A program made the position numbers and the translations under genes. The notes below the pieces were generated by a model. That model was not told the DNA's origin, made no database searches, and worked only from the letters and a program-made list of their open reading frames with translations. A stretch of DNA of 11,462 bases, taken from assembly GCA_031284085.1 (NCBI GenBank), contig JAITAM010000241.1, positions 1 to 11,462 of the forward strand, read 5' to 3'. The first letter of the stretch is position 1; each line of letters starts with the position of its first letter. The DNA is from Spirochaetaceae bacterium. GTDB taxonomy: Bacteria; Spirochaetota; Spirochaetia; Treponematales; Breznakiellaceae. Shown one piece after another: positions 1 to 7,742 of this stretch.

Positions 1-58
1 GCCTGTTTCAAAGGTTGTTGTATCGGGAATGGAGTACGGCTTTTTGCCTGTAAGAAGC
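1..58 (-). repeat. Dispersed repeat element, inverted copy at left edge
   Basis: Read on the minus strand, this stretch carries the core CAGGCAAAAAGCCGTACTC (plus positions 32-50), then ATTCC, GATACAA and AACCTTTGAAACAG. The same order of blocks occurs on the plus strand at 10800-10858 with about four mismatches over some 54 bases, and again on the minus strand at 10488-10545. No protein is supported here. The copy may continue past the left edge of the window. Confidence 0.85.
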
Positions 59-98
59 AGGCGCAGCCTGTTTAAGATACGGGAGTCTTTCTTGAAAA

Positions 99-692
99 TT
101 ATCCGCATCTCTCGGAAAAGAGTACCGCATCTCTCGGAAAAGAGTACCGCATCTCTTGGCGGAGAGTACCGCATCTCTCGGCGGAGAGTACCGCATCTCT
201 CGGCGGAGAGTACCGCATCTCTCGGAAAAGAGTACCGCATCTCTCGGAAAAGAGTACCGCATCTCTCGGAAAAGAGTACCGCATCTCTCGGAAAAGAGTA
301 CCGCATCTCTTGGCGGAGAGTACCGCATCTCTCGGCGGAGAGTACCGCATCTCTAGGCGGAGAGTACCGCATCTCTCGGCGGAGAGTACCGCATCTCTTG
401 GCGGAGAGTACTTCATCTCTCGGCGAAGAGTACCGCATCTCTTGGCGGAGAGTACTTCATCTCTCGGCGGAGAGTACCGCATCTCTTGGCAGAGAGTACC
501 GCATCTCTCGGCGGAGAGTACCGCATCTCTCGGCGGAGAGTACCGCATCTCTCGGCGGAGAGTACCGCATCTCTTGGCGGAGAGTACCGCATCTCTTGGC
601 GGAGAGTACCGCATCTCTCGGCGGAGAGTACCGCATCTCTCGGCGGAGAGTACCGCATCTCTTGGCGGAGAGTACCGCATCTCTCCGGAGGC
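99..692. repeat. Tandem array of about 27 units of 22 bp, each an imperfect palindrome
   Basis: The unit is AGTACCGCATCTCTCGGCGG plus AG, repeated in strict 22-base register from 121 to 692, with a degenerate first unit at 99. There are no spacers. Across unit borders GAGAG-TACCGCAT-CTCTC forms a 5-bp stem with an 8-base loop; in units ending GGAAAAG the stem shrinks to AGAG/CTCT. Variation is confined to a few sites: GGAAAAG or GGCGGAG at the unit end, C or T (once A) before GG, and CTTCAT instead of CCGCAT in two units (407, 451). The unit has no stop codon in most frames and 22 is not a multiple of three, so long spurious reading frames with a 22-residue period appear on both strands. I read it as non-coding: there is no ribosome binding site, no signal peptide and no non-repetitive domain. 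Confidence 0.95.
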
Positions 693-724
693 AGGCCGTG
701 AGGTCTGTCCCCTATCCTGCTTCA

Positions 725-1072
725 TTGCAGGCAAAAGCCGTACTCCGCCTCCTGATACAATGCCGAAACTCTAAAACCCGCTGATGGGTTTGAAGCAGAC
801 TGGCCTGCTCGTTGCAGGCAAAAGCCGTACTCCGCCTCCTGATACAATGCCGAAACTCTAAAACCCGCTGATGGGTTTGAAGTAGACTGGCCTGCTCATT
901 GCAGGCAAAAGCCGTACTCCGCCTCCAGATACAGTGCCGAAACTTTACCCCCCGCTGATGGGTTTGAATCAGTCTGTCCTGCTCTTTGCAGGCAAAAGCC
1001 GTACTCCGCCTCCCGATACAATGCCGAAACTTAAAAACCCGCTGGCGGGTGAAACAGGCTGCGGCTGTTGAG
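725..1072 (+). repeat. Four tandem 87-bp units related to the dispersed repeat
   Basis: TTGCAGGCAAAAGCCGTACT recurs at 725, 812, 899 and 986, exactly 87 bases apart. Each unit goes on with CTGATACAA (or a close variant), TGCCGAAACT, an AAACCC-GCTGAT-GGGTTT hairpin and TGGCCTGCTC or a variant. Units 1 and 2 are nearly identical, units 3 and 4 more divergent. In unit 4 the hairpin is ACCCGC-TG-GCGGGT, so it stays base-paired although its sequence has changed. The final unit merges into GAAACAGGCTGCGGCTG, the tail also seen in the dispersed copies near 10660 and 10849. The array ends about 45 bases before guaB. Confidence 0.93.
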
Positions 1073-1104
1073 AGCGGCCTCTAGCCATTTCTTCATGCCG
1101 CTTG

Positions 1105-1110
1105 TATACT
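1105..1110 (+). promoter_or_regulatory. Possible -10 box of guaB (TATACT)
   Basis: TATACT lies 8 bases before the guaB ATG. No convincing -35 hexamer stands 16-18 bases upstream. If the box is used, transcription would begin at about 1117, leaving practically no 5' leader. The same TGTATACT string precedes the adaptor gene on the minus strand (10433-10440). Confidence 0.35.
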
Positions 1111-1117
1111 CTTGTTT

Positions 1118-2554
1118 ATGTTTAGAGAAGCACTTTCTTATGACGATGTACTCCTCCTGCCGGGTTATTCCGATTTATTACCGCGGGAGTGCGATGTCCG
1201 CACGACTCTGTGTGCCGCCGTGTCCCTCAACGTGCCGATTATTTCTGCCGCTATGGATACAGTTACCGAAGACAGACTCGCTATTGCGCTTGCATTAGAA
1301 GGAGGCTCCGGGGTAATTCACCGAAACCTCAAGCCTGAAGAACAAGCCCAGCAGGTCGCCCACGTTAAACGCTACCTTAACTGGATAATCGACTCGCCGG
1401 TAACGGTTCCCGAAACTGCTTTGATACAGGATGTCAAAGCAATAATGGACAGGTTTGATGTATCGGGTATGCCGGTCGTTGACGCCAACGGCCGCCTTTT
1501 GGGCATTATAACCAGCCGTGATCTGCGTTTTTGCGTCAATGACGAATTGCCTGTGGTAAAGGTGATGACCCGTGATGTAATCACTGAACAAGGCAGGCCG
1601 TCAGTCGCAAGCGCACGGAAGAAGTTTGATAAACACCGCATCGAAAAGCTGCCGGTAGTCGATGACAGGGGCAGACTCATCGGCTTAATTACAGTCAAAG
1701 ACATGGAAAAGCACGATCGCTTTCCTAAAGCGGCAACCGATCCGGACGGCAGGCTTATTGTAGGCGCGGCCGTCTCTCCGCAGGATTACCGCATCAGGCT
1801 TCCTTTGCTGAAAGCCGCCAAAGTCGATTATGTGGTGATAGACAGCGCTCACGGAGACTCGAAAAACGTATGCGATGCGGTACAGAATATAAAAAAAGAG
1901 TTTTCCGTGCCGGTCATAGGCGGGAATGTTGCCACAAAAGAAGGGACGCGCCGGCTTATTGATGCAGGCGCCGATGCGGTCAAAGTCGGTATGGGTCCGG
2001 GTTCAATCTGCACAACACGAATCGTAGCCGGTATTGGAGTTCCGCAGTTTACGGCTGTTTGGGATTGCGCGCAAGAGGCGGCTCAGCACGATATTCCAAT
2101 TATAGCGGACGGCGGCATTAAATTCTCCGGCGATATTACCAAAGCTATAGGCGCTGGCGCTAATTTGGTGATGATCGGCAATCTTTTCGCCGGCTTAAAA
2201 GAGTCGCCGGGTAATGAGATTATCTTTGATGGGCGTATCTACAAAGAATACCGGGGCATGGGGAGCATAGGGGCGATCAATGCCGGTAGTGGAGATCGGT
2301 ATCAGATAACAAAAGATGAAAAGCCGGTGCCTGAAGGCATTGAAGGCAGGGTTCCATATAAGGGGGCTTTACGCAACTACTTACATCAGCTTGTTTCTGG
2401 TTTGCAAAAAGGCATGGGTTACTGCGGCTGTCGGGACATTGAAGCGTTAAAAAACTATCGGCAATTTGTTAGGATCACAACAGCCGGTTTGCGAGAAAGT
2501 CATACGCACGATATAACCATTACCCAAGAAGCGCCCAATTATAGCCGATCATAA
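1118..2554 (+). CDS. guaB: Inosine-5'-monophosphate dehydrogenase
   Basis: GuaB catalyses the NAD-dependent oxidation of IMP to XMP in the cytoplasm, the first step committed to guanine nucleotides. The 478-residue product matches the usual bacterial length. It has a split TIM barrel with two CBS domains inserted at about residues 95-205. Residues 41-50 ([10 protein letters not shown]) are family-typical. The catalytic cysteine is Cys298 in [10 protein letters not shown]. The phosphate-binding region is [10 protein letters not shown] (about 330-339), and the flap holds YRGMGS and the Arg394-Tyr395 dyad in SGDRY, followed by [11 protein letters not shown]. One oddity is GNLFAG at 354-359, where most bacterial enzymes have GS in place of GN. 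ATG at 1118 is chosen because [10 protein letters not shown] fits the family N-terminus; a TTG two codons upstream is possible. There is no clear Shine-Dalgarno sequence. The gene is a single unit between the repeat arrays and the convergent flagellar operon. Confidence 0.97.
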   Translation: MFREALSYDDVLLLPGYSDLLPRECDVRTTLCAAVSLNVPIISAAMDTVTEDRLAIALALEGGSGVIHRNLKPEEQAQQVAHVKRYLNWIIDSPVTVPETALIQDVKAIMDRFDVSGMPVVDANGRLLGIITSRDLRFCVNDELPVVKVMTRDVITEQGRPSVASARKKFDKHRIEKLPVVDDRGRLIGLITVKDMEKHDRFPKAATDPDGRLIVGAAVSPQDYRIRLPLLKAAKVDYVVIDSAHGDSKNVCDAVQNIKKEFSVPVIGGNVATKEGTRRLIDAGADAVKVGMGPGSICTTRIVAGIGVPQFTAVWDCAQEAAQHDIPIIADGGIKFSGDITKAIGAGANLVMIGNLFAGLKESPGNEIIFDGRIYKEYRGMGSIGAINAGSGDRYQITKDEKPVPEGIEGRVPYKGALRNYLHQLVSGLQKGMGYCGCRDIEALKNYRQFVRITTAGLRESHTHDITITQEAPNYSRS

Positions 2555-2590
2555 CAAGTTGATAAGCATGAAGCGTCTTAATTTCTCTTA

Positions 2591-2620
2591 CCGGCTATCA
2601 AGCGTAGCCGGCTGCTTTTC
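2591..2620 (+). terminator. Hairpin after guaB, probable terminator
   Basis: CCGGCTA (2591-2597) pairs perfectly with TAGCCGG (2605-2611) around a 7-base loop. CTGCTTTTC follows, a short T-run 37 bases after the guaB stop. The T-run is weak, and on the minus strand no T-run follows, so the hairpin serves guaB better than the flagellar operon. It is the only clear structure in the 145-base convergent gap. Confidence 0.6.
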
Positions 2621-2699
2621 AGTATTCACACGTTACATACAATTCAATTTCTGAGAAGAATAAGAACAGAAAGTTATTTACACAAATGATTCTGTATTG

Positions 2700-3653
2700 T
2701 TATGAAGAACTTGAAGGACTTGTTTTTGGTTTAATAGTAATTGGGGTAATTTCAAGTATTTTACTTTCCAGTTCTGCCAACTGGCTGGATATTCGTGCAT
2801 CGACTTCACCAAAGTCAGTTTCGATGATGCAGCCGCCTTTATCAACCGACGAATCTTCTATAATCTGTATACTTTTTATACCTTCTACCGCTGCAATAAA
2901 ATCTTTGGTATGTTCCGTAGTCAATTTAATATCAGCGATATTAACGTGGATGATGACGTCGCCACGATTTTTCACCTTACGGAGCGCCTGCACAACATTG
3001 GATCTGATAACACTTTCTTGACTTTCAGAAATAATTTTAACTACCTTGCGGGTAATAAGCAGCACCAGATCCACAACTTGCCGCTCAGTTTCAAGCAATA
3101 TCTCGGTACGTTTTTCTTGGGCGCGTTCCAAGATTGTCTGCATTCGAGCAATTAGGCGCTCTACTTCTGCTTTACCTTCACTGTAGCCCTTCTCTCTACC
3201 TTCCTGAAGTCCGGCTTCAACAGCTTCTTGGTGTTCAGCTTCAAAAGCAGTTTGGGCAGATCTCTCGATTTCTTGTGCTTTATCCTGCGCTTCTTCTACA
3301 ATACGTGCGGCTTCATCGTCAGCCTGCCGCGATAGCATCTGTATCTCGCTAGTTTTACGCTTTACTTCTTGAAATGCAAGATCCTCGGCATGTTTCACAA
3401 TACTCTCGGCTTCTGATTTTGCAGTCCGGATCATCAACTCTTTTTCCGCTTCCCATTGTGCCTTGAATGTCTCTGCTTCTTGTTTAAGATCCTCTATTGT
3501 AGGACCCAAATCCTCTTCTTCTTCGACTTTCTCGTCTTCTTTTTTATCTTCTGCAGCAAGGTATGCCAGCTCCGGGAAGGCATGAGGAGGCGCAAGAATG
3601 ACAGCATTTTTGTCAAGAGCAACTTCTTCTACACGCAGTACTGCTTTTGTCAT
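2700..3653 (-). CDS. fliH: Flagellar export apparatus regulator FliH
   Basis: FliH is the cytoplasmic regulator and stator of the flagellar export ATPase FliI and helps tether it to the export gate. The 317-residue product has an acidic segment at about 35-49, a long Ala/Glu/Lys-rich coiled coil at about 55-145, and three consecutive GxxxG steps (Gly148, 152, 156, 160), a hallmark of FliH. The C-terminal globular part contains DKGGCIIETDFGEVDARISS (271-290), the conserved FliH/YscL region. The start overlaps the fliG stop in an ATGA arrangement (3650-3653), implying translational coupling. It is the last gene of the operon: the expected fliI does not follow, and convergent guaB ends 145 bases away. 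The tail TSPSSSS is low-complexity. Confidence 0.92.
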   Translation of the reverse strand: MTKAVLRVEEVALDKNAVILAPPHAFPELAYLAAEDKKEDEKVEEEEDLGPTIEDLKQEAETFKAQWEAEKELMIRTAKSEAESIVKHAEDLAFQEVKRKTSEIQMLSRQADDEAARIVEEAQDKAQEIERSAQTAFEAEHQEAVEAGLQEGREKGYSEGKAEVERLIARMQTILERAQEKRTEILLETERQVVDLVLLITRKVVKIISESQESVIRSNVVQALRKVKNRGDVIIHVNIADIKLTTEHTKDFIAAVEGIKSIQIIEDSSVDKGGCIIETDFGEVDARISSQLAELESKILEITPITIKPKTSPSSSS

Positions 3654-4699
3654 ACTACTAACTCATCCTCACCGGCACGAGCAATAACTATATCACCAGC
3701 ATCTTCAAGCCGGCGGATAATACCAACGATTTTTTGCTGGGCTTCCTCTACATCTTTTAAGCGCACCGGTCCCATGTATTCCATATCTTCTCGGAGCATA
3801 CCAGCAGCACGCTTACTCATATTTTTGAATATTTTATCTTGTACCTCAGTATCTACCGATTTAAGAGCTTTTGCTAATTCTTGAGAATCGACTTCACGCA
3901 TAACTTTTTGAATAGCCCGGTCATCAAGCATAACAATATCTTCAAAGACGAACATACGTTTCTTGATTTCTTCGGCAAGTTCCGGATCCTCATCCTCCAA
4001 AGACTCAATAATCTGCTTTTCTGAAGCACGATCAACCAAGTTCAATATTTCAACGATACTCTCAACACCACCGGCAGCCGTATAATCTTCACTGGACAGC
4101 GTAGACAATTTCTTTTCAAGGACTCTCTCTACCTCGCGCAAGACTTCCGGGCTGGTACGATCCATGGTAGCAATCCGGCGCGCAACATCGCTTTGAACCT
4201 CGGTAGGGAGATTTTGTAAAATAATTGATGCTTTATTCGGCTCCAAATACGCCAAAATCAAAGCCATAGTTTGCGGATGTTCCTGCTGGATAAAGTTAAG
4301 CAAATGTGCCGGATCGGTACGACGGATAAAGTCAAAAGGACGCACTTGCAGACTGGAGGTAAGGCGGTTGATAACATCAATCGCCTTATTTGTACCCAGA
4401 GCTTTCTCGAGGAGTTCTCGTGCGTAGTCAATACCGCCGGTTGTAATAAATTGGTTTGCCAGCATCAATTCTTGGAATTCTTGCAAGATGGCATCTTTCT
4501 GCTCCGGATCTACCGTTTCAAGACGAGCGATCTCAAAGGTAATTGTTTCAATTTCATCTTCACGAAGATATTTGAATATTTCTGACGACACCTCTGAGCC
4601 CATGGTTACCAAAAAAATTGCGGCTTTCTGTCTACCGGAATAACCGGGCCCCAATTTTTTTTTCTTATTATTATCATTACCGGTGGTTATTTTTGCCAT
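3650..4699 (-). CDS. fliG: Flagellar motor switch protein FliG (operon-type, FliG2-like)
   Basis: FliG sits on the cytoplasmic face of the MS ring and takes torque from MotA. The 349-residue product is of normal length. It has an N-terminal FliF-binding domain (about 20-110), a middle domain with the EHPQ motif at 140-143, the MFVF hinge at 249-252, and a C-terminal torque helix region with many charged residues (about 257-320, including DDRAIQKVMREV). The Lys-rich start (KKKK, 12-15) is unusual but minor. A strong Shine-Dalgarno sequence, GGAGG, lies about 9 bases before ATG at 4699 and only 5 bases separate it from fliF. Spirochaetes often have two FliG paralogues; position in the flgB operon points to the main one, usually called FliG2. 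Confidence 0.97.
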   Translation of the reverse strand: MAKITTGNDNNKKKKLGPGYSGRQKAAIFLVTMGSEVSSEIFKYLREDEIETITFEIARLETVDPEQKDAILQEFQELMLANQFITTGGIDYARELLEKALGTNKAIDVINRLTSSLQVRPFDFIRRTDPAHLLNFIQQEHPQTMALILAYLEPNKASIILQNLPTEVQSDVARRIATMDRTSPEVLREVERVLEKKLSTLSSEDYTAAGGVESIVEILNLVDRASEKQIIESLEDEDPELAEEIKKRMFVFEDIVMLDDRAIQKVMREVDSQELAKALKSVDTEVQDKIFKNMSKRAAGMLREDMEYMGPVRLKDVEEAQQKIVGIIRRLEDAGDIVIARAGEDELVV

Positions 4700-4704
4700 T
4701 TATT

Positions 4705-6411
4705 TTATTCCTCCAGAAGCCATGTCCGGATAAGCTGTGCTACATCTTCCGGATGGCCTTTTGCCATATTAGTAATATTTTCCATCATTTCAAGACGACT
4801 GCGTTCTTCAACAGAAAGGTTTGCATTTGCATCTTGTTCTTCTACCTGCATAAGCGCACTTTCACGAAGTGCCTGTTCACGCCTTGCTCGATCCTCTTCA
4901 GCAAGTCGCCGTCTTCTTTCTATCTCGCGTGAAACAGCCCGGAACAAAATAAATATTAACAGTAAAAAGACAAGTCCGCCAAGAAATATCAGAATAGTTA
5001 TCCTGAACTGTTTTGCTTTGAAAAAAGCGGTATCCTCTTCCTTGAACTGAGCTTCCCGGTTAATGGGAATATTGGTGACTGTAACCGAATCACCCCGTGC
5101 AGCGTTGTATCCTATGGCATTTTGAATTAAAGCTTGAGCGTTCCGCAAAGTCTCAGGTGAGACTGGTATATATTCACGCTCTAATGAACCGTCTACCGCA
5201 ATTATCGGATTTTTATCTTCGTCATATTTGATCTTCCATGTTCCGTCAATGTTTACCGATACGGTGATTCTATCTATACTAGGGCTACGCTCTTCCTGAA
5301 TGACTCGCTTATTGATTTCTTCATTGTCGACCAAAGTTTCCTGTGTTACCTTACCGTAAAGATTACTCATATCACGGAAAGCAGGTGCAGTTTGTCCTTC
5401 AACACCGGCCGGACCTTCAGGGTTATAACCGGTACCTTCCCATGTTGTATTGGACTGAGTTTTGGATCGGGTAATTGAAGTAGCAGATTCAGAATCATCG
5501 TAAGCAAGCCCTGGAGTCCGCTCTTTCAAAGTAATCGGAAAGTATTCTTCAGTGGTAACCGCTTTTTTAGAAAGATCCATATCAATTTTTATATTAAGAT
5601 CTCGAACTTGATCTGCACCAAAATTGCTTTGTAAAGCACTTAAAACAGTTGCACGGTAACGATTTTCAAGGTCCCGTATCATTTTATTGCCACGGTCAAT
5701 AGCCGCAAGCCAATCCATATTCTCCATACCAGTAAAATCATTGAGAACTAAACCGGTATAGTCAGCAATAACAATATTTTCATCTTTTAAGCCTTCAATT
5801 GCAAATTTGAGTATTTTTTGTATGCCTTCAATTTTCTTCCGGTTTTCAGTAATGTCACTTCCGGGTTTAGGAGTGATAATGACACTCGCTGTTACCGGAT
5901 TTTGGTCGGATGAAAAAACTTGCCGTTCAGGCGATACAATAGTCACACTGACATTATCGATATCGTCCAGAGCTCTTATATGGTCAGTAACCATCTGGGT
6001 AATAGCTCGGCGTAAATTTACATTTCGTTCAAAATCAGTGATAGTCCAGCGCTCTCTGTCGAAAATTTCCCAAGGGTCGGTACCGGCAGGAATAAGATCT
6101 TCACGAATAAGAATAGAACGCATTCGACGTGCTGTGTCCGCATTTTCTACCATAACAATGCCCGCCGGAGATACGGTTGTCTTGACATTTTCAAGATTGA
6201 TACGAGTAACGATCCGGTCTCGCAAATTTTCATCACGGATAGGAGTATCAATAACCGGCGCCATAGTAGGAGATGATGATACCGAAAAAAGTACAATAAT
6301 ACCCACTATTGCTGCTATACCTATTCCAAGGAGTATCAATTTTTGTACTAGAGACCATTTTCCCCATAAAGTCTTGAGTTGTCCTGTTATTTTTCTGAAA
6401 AACTCACCCAC
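4705..6411 (-). CDS. fliF: Flagellar MS-ring protein FliF
   Basis: FliF forms the MS ring in the cytoplasmic membrane, the base on which rod, switch and export gate assemble. The 568-residue product has a first membrane segment at about 23-44, the periplasmic ring-building domains (about 50-450, including ERERWTITDF-like sequence near 118-127 and a disordered Ser/Thr/Gly-rich stretch at about 305-345), and a second membrane segment at about 470-490. The cytoplasmic tail is charged and ends in HPEDVAQLIRTWLLEE, the conserved FliG-binding helix. The start is GTG at 6411 with GGAGGGG 5 bases upstream. It is separated from fliE by 102 bases that hold a hairpin (6458-6476), the largest gap inside the operon. 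Confidence 0.97.
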   Translation of the reverse strand: MGEFFRKITGQLKTLWGKWSLVQKLILLGIGIAAIVGIIVLFSVSSSPTMAPVIDTPIRDENLRDRIVTRINLENVKTTVSPAGIVMVENADTARRMRSILIREDLIPAGTDPWEIFDRERWTITDFERNVNLRRAITQMVTDHIRALDDIDNVSVTIVSPERQVFSSDQNPVTASVIITPKPGSDITENRKKIEGIQKILKFAIEGLKDENIVIADYTGLVLNDFTGMENMDWLAAIDRGNKMIRDLENRYRATVLSALQSNFGADQVRDLNIKIDMDLSKKAVTTEEYFPITLKERTPGLAYDDSESATSITRSKTQSNTTWEGTGYNPEGPAGVEGQTAPAFRDMSNLYGKVTQETLVDNEEINKRVIQEERSPSIDRITVSVNIDGTWKIKYDEDKNPIIAVDGSLEREYIPVSPETLRNAQALIQNAIGYNAARGDSVTVTNIPINREAQFKEEDTAFFKAKQFRITILIFLGGLVFLLLIFILFRAVSREIERRRRLAEEDRARREQALRESALMQVEEQDANANLSVEERSRLEMMENITNMAKGHPEDVAQLIRTWLLEE

Positions 6412-6457
6412 GTTTCCCCTCCGGGAATTCCAGTAAATTAAGAATGTCGATAAAATT

Positions 6458-6476
6458 CTGTCCTTTTCAAGGGCAG
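6458..6476 (-). other. Intergenic hairpin between fliE and fliF
   Basis: On the minus strand CTGCCCTT and AAGGACAG form an 8-bp stem with one C-A mismatch and a GAA loop. AATTTTAT follows. It lies 37 bases after the fliE stop and 46 bases before the fliF start. It could be a weak attenuator or an mRNA-processing or stability element that sets different levels for rod and MS-ring proteins. The T-run is too short for a confident terminator. Confidence 0.45.
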
Positions 6477-6513
6477 CTGTGAATAAATATTAACTTTATT
6501 AATCTTTTTCATT

Positions 6514-6846
6514 CTACCGTGTATTGATAATATCTTTCCAGCCCTGTACGAGGCGGTTAAGCACTGTTTTTGTAATATTAAGCGACATTGATGCTTTTGC
6601 TTGAGCTATGGTGATGTCATGAATATCAACTGAATCCGGATCTGTAATGGCAGTCTGTATAAGCTGTTCTGCGCTTTGCTGCTGTCCTGAAACATCATCC
6701 AAAGCGCGGAGCATCATTTCTTCAAAACTACCCGACCCTGTTACTGTATCAGCACCGATAGTTTTACCTATTGTTGAAAGCATTGTACCAGAGGAAACCG
6801 GGGCTTGTGCTATATGCCGTGGATCAGTTAGCGTCATCGTTAACAC
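6514..6846 (-). CDS. fliE: Flagellar hook-basal body protein FliE
   Basis: FliE is the small junction protein between the FliF MS ring and the proximal rod, and an early export substrate. The 110-residue product has a variable N-terminal half and the conserved C-terminal helical region from about residue 66 (ITDPDSVDIHDITIAQAKAS, then LNRLVQGWKDI). That region resembles the family pattern VHDVMIA..KA...L....VRNK...AY.EI. GTG at 6846 is preferred because GGGAGG lies 5 bases upstream; an in-frame ATG three codons later (6837) would put that sequence about 14 bases away. The start is 2 bases after the flgC stop, so translation is probably coupled. Confidence 0.93.
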   Translation of the reverse strand: MLTMTLTDPRHIAQAPVSSGTMLSTIGKTIGADTVTGSGSFEEMMLRALDDVSGQQQSAEQLIQTAITDPDSVDIHDITIAQAKASMSLNITKTVLNRLVQGWKDIINTR

Positions 6847-6848
6847 TA

Positions 6849-7310
6849 CTACCTCCCGCCTATTTCAAGCGCTTGTTGAAACATGGACTTAGAACCATCA
6901 ATAATAGAAGCATTAGCTTCATAAGCGCGTGTTGCTGCGATCATATCAACCATTTCGGTTACAATATCCACATTCGGCATTTCTACATAACCAGACTGAG
7001 GACCGGATTTAATTGCATCCGGATGTGTCGGATCGTACACAAGTCGAGGTTTTGCTGCTGTATCTTTTTGTACTTCCACAACCTGTACACCACTACCTCC
7101 CCCATTATCCATCATTTCCGGTAAAAATGGCGAACGCCAATACGGACCTTCAGCTTTTGGACGCATAATTACCCGGCTTCGGCGGAATGGCCCGCCCTCC
7201 GCAGTACGTGTAGTTGATGCGTTAGCAATATTGTCGGCAATTACATCAGAACGAAGCCGCTCAGCACTCATGCCGGTGGCTGCTATATTTATAGAAGTAA
7301 AAATCCCCAT
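6849..7310 (-). CDS. flgC: Flagellar proximal rod protein FlgC
   Basis: FlgC is one of the proximal rod proteins crossing the periplasm from the MS ring. The 153-residue product has the rod signature at its N-terminus (IAATGMSAERLRSDVIADNI, 9-28, then ANA) and the matching C-terminal helix (VDMIAATRAYEANASIIDGS, then KSMFQQALEI). These two ends form the coiled coil shared by rod, hook and filament axial proteins. Its middle includes YVEMPNVDIVTEM, typical of FlgC. ATG at 7310 follows the flgB stop by 3 bases, with GAGGT as the Shine-Dalgarno sequence inside the flgB end. Confidence 0.97.
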   Translation of the reverse strand: MGIFTSINIAATGMSAERLRSDVIADNIANASTTRTAEGGPFRRSRVIMRPKAEGPYWRSPFLPEMMDNGGGSGVQVVEVQKDTAAKPRLVYDPTHPDAIKSGPQSGYVEMPNVDIVTEMVDMIAATRAYEANASIIDGSKSMFQQALEIGGR

Positions 7311-7313
7311 CTG

Positions 7314-7724
7314 TTACCTCAATACTATATTGATCTGACTAAATTCAAAAGTCTCTGCTTGTGCTAGCACAGTATACGTCATTTGGTTTTCTAATGCACG
7401 CATAAATTCTTGGTCGGCATCAACATTATTTCCATTGTTATTTGATGTACTGATATAATCCAGTACCCGCCGCGGTGTTACGGTCTGATAGTCAATCGTA
7501 GTCCGGTTTGAAATATGCCGTGAATCCGTTAGCCTAAGCTCCAATTCCGGCTTCTGTTTTTCACTGTCCAGCGCTCGCTTAAGTTCAGTTTCAAAATTCA
7601 AGTCCGAGCGCTTAAAATTCGGTACTTGGGCATTAGCTATATTATTTGCAATAATACTACGCCGCATACTAGATGCATCTAAAGCACGGTGTAGTAGATC
7701 AACTGTTTTATTAAAGCTGTTCAT
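7314..7724 (-). CDS. flgB: Flagellar proximal rod protein FlgB
   Basis: FlgB is the most proximal rod subunit and the first gene of this operon. The 136-residue product has the rod motif IIANNIANAQVPNFKRSDLN (24-43) and the C-terminal axial helix with QEFMRALENQMTYTVLAQAE (104-123). ATG at 7724 has GGGAGGA about 6 bases upstream. Two promoter candidates precede it on the minus strand: a sigma70-like pair at 7840-7867 and a perfect GCCGATAA box at 7743-7750. Confidence 0.97.
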   Translation of the reverse strand: MNSFNKTVDLLHRALDASSMRRSIIANNIANAQVPNFKRSDLNFETELKRALDSEKQKPELELRLTDSRHISNRTTIDYQTVTPRRVLDYISTSNNNGNNVDADQEFMRALENQMTYTVLAQAETFEFSQINIVLR

Positions 7725-7742
7725 ATAAATCCTCCCGACTTT

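Noticed and set aside
99..692. CRISPR array
   Set aside because: Units are contiguous with no spacers between them, and no cas gene is visible.
29..784. Long plus-strand reading frame of 251 codons with a 22-residue repeat, and similar frames on both strands over 8-784
   Set aside because: They arise because the 22-bp unit lacks stop codons. Several frames on both strands are equally open, none has a ribosome binding site, and all content is repeat.
2686..3021. Plus-strand frame of 111 codons and other frames opposite fliH, fliG, fliF and the transporter genes
   Set aside because: They are shadows of well-supported minus-strand genes with recognisable family motifs.
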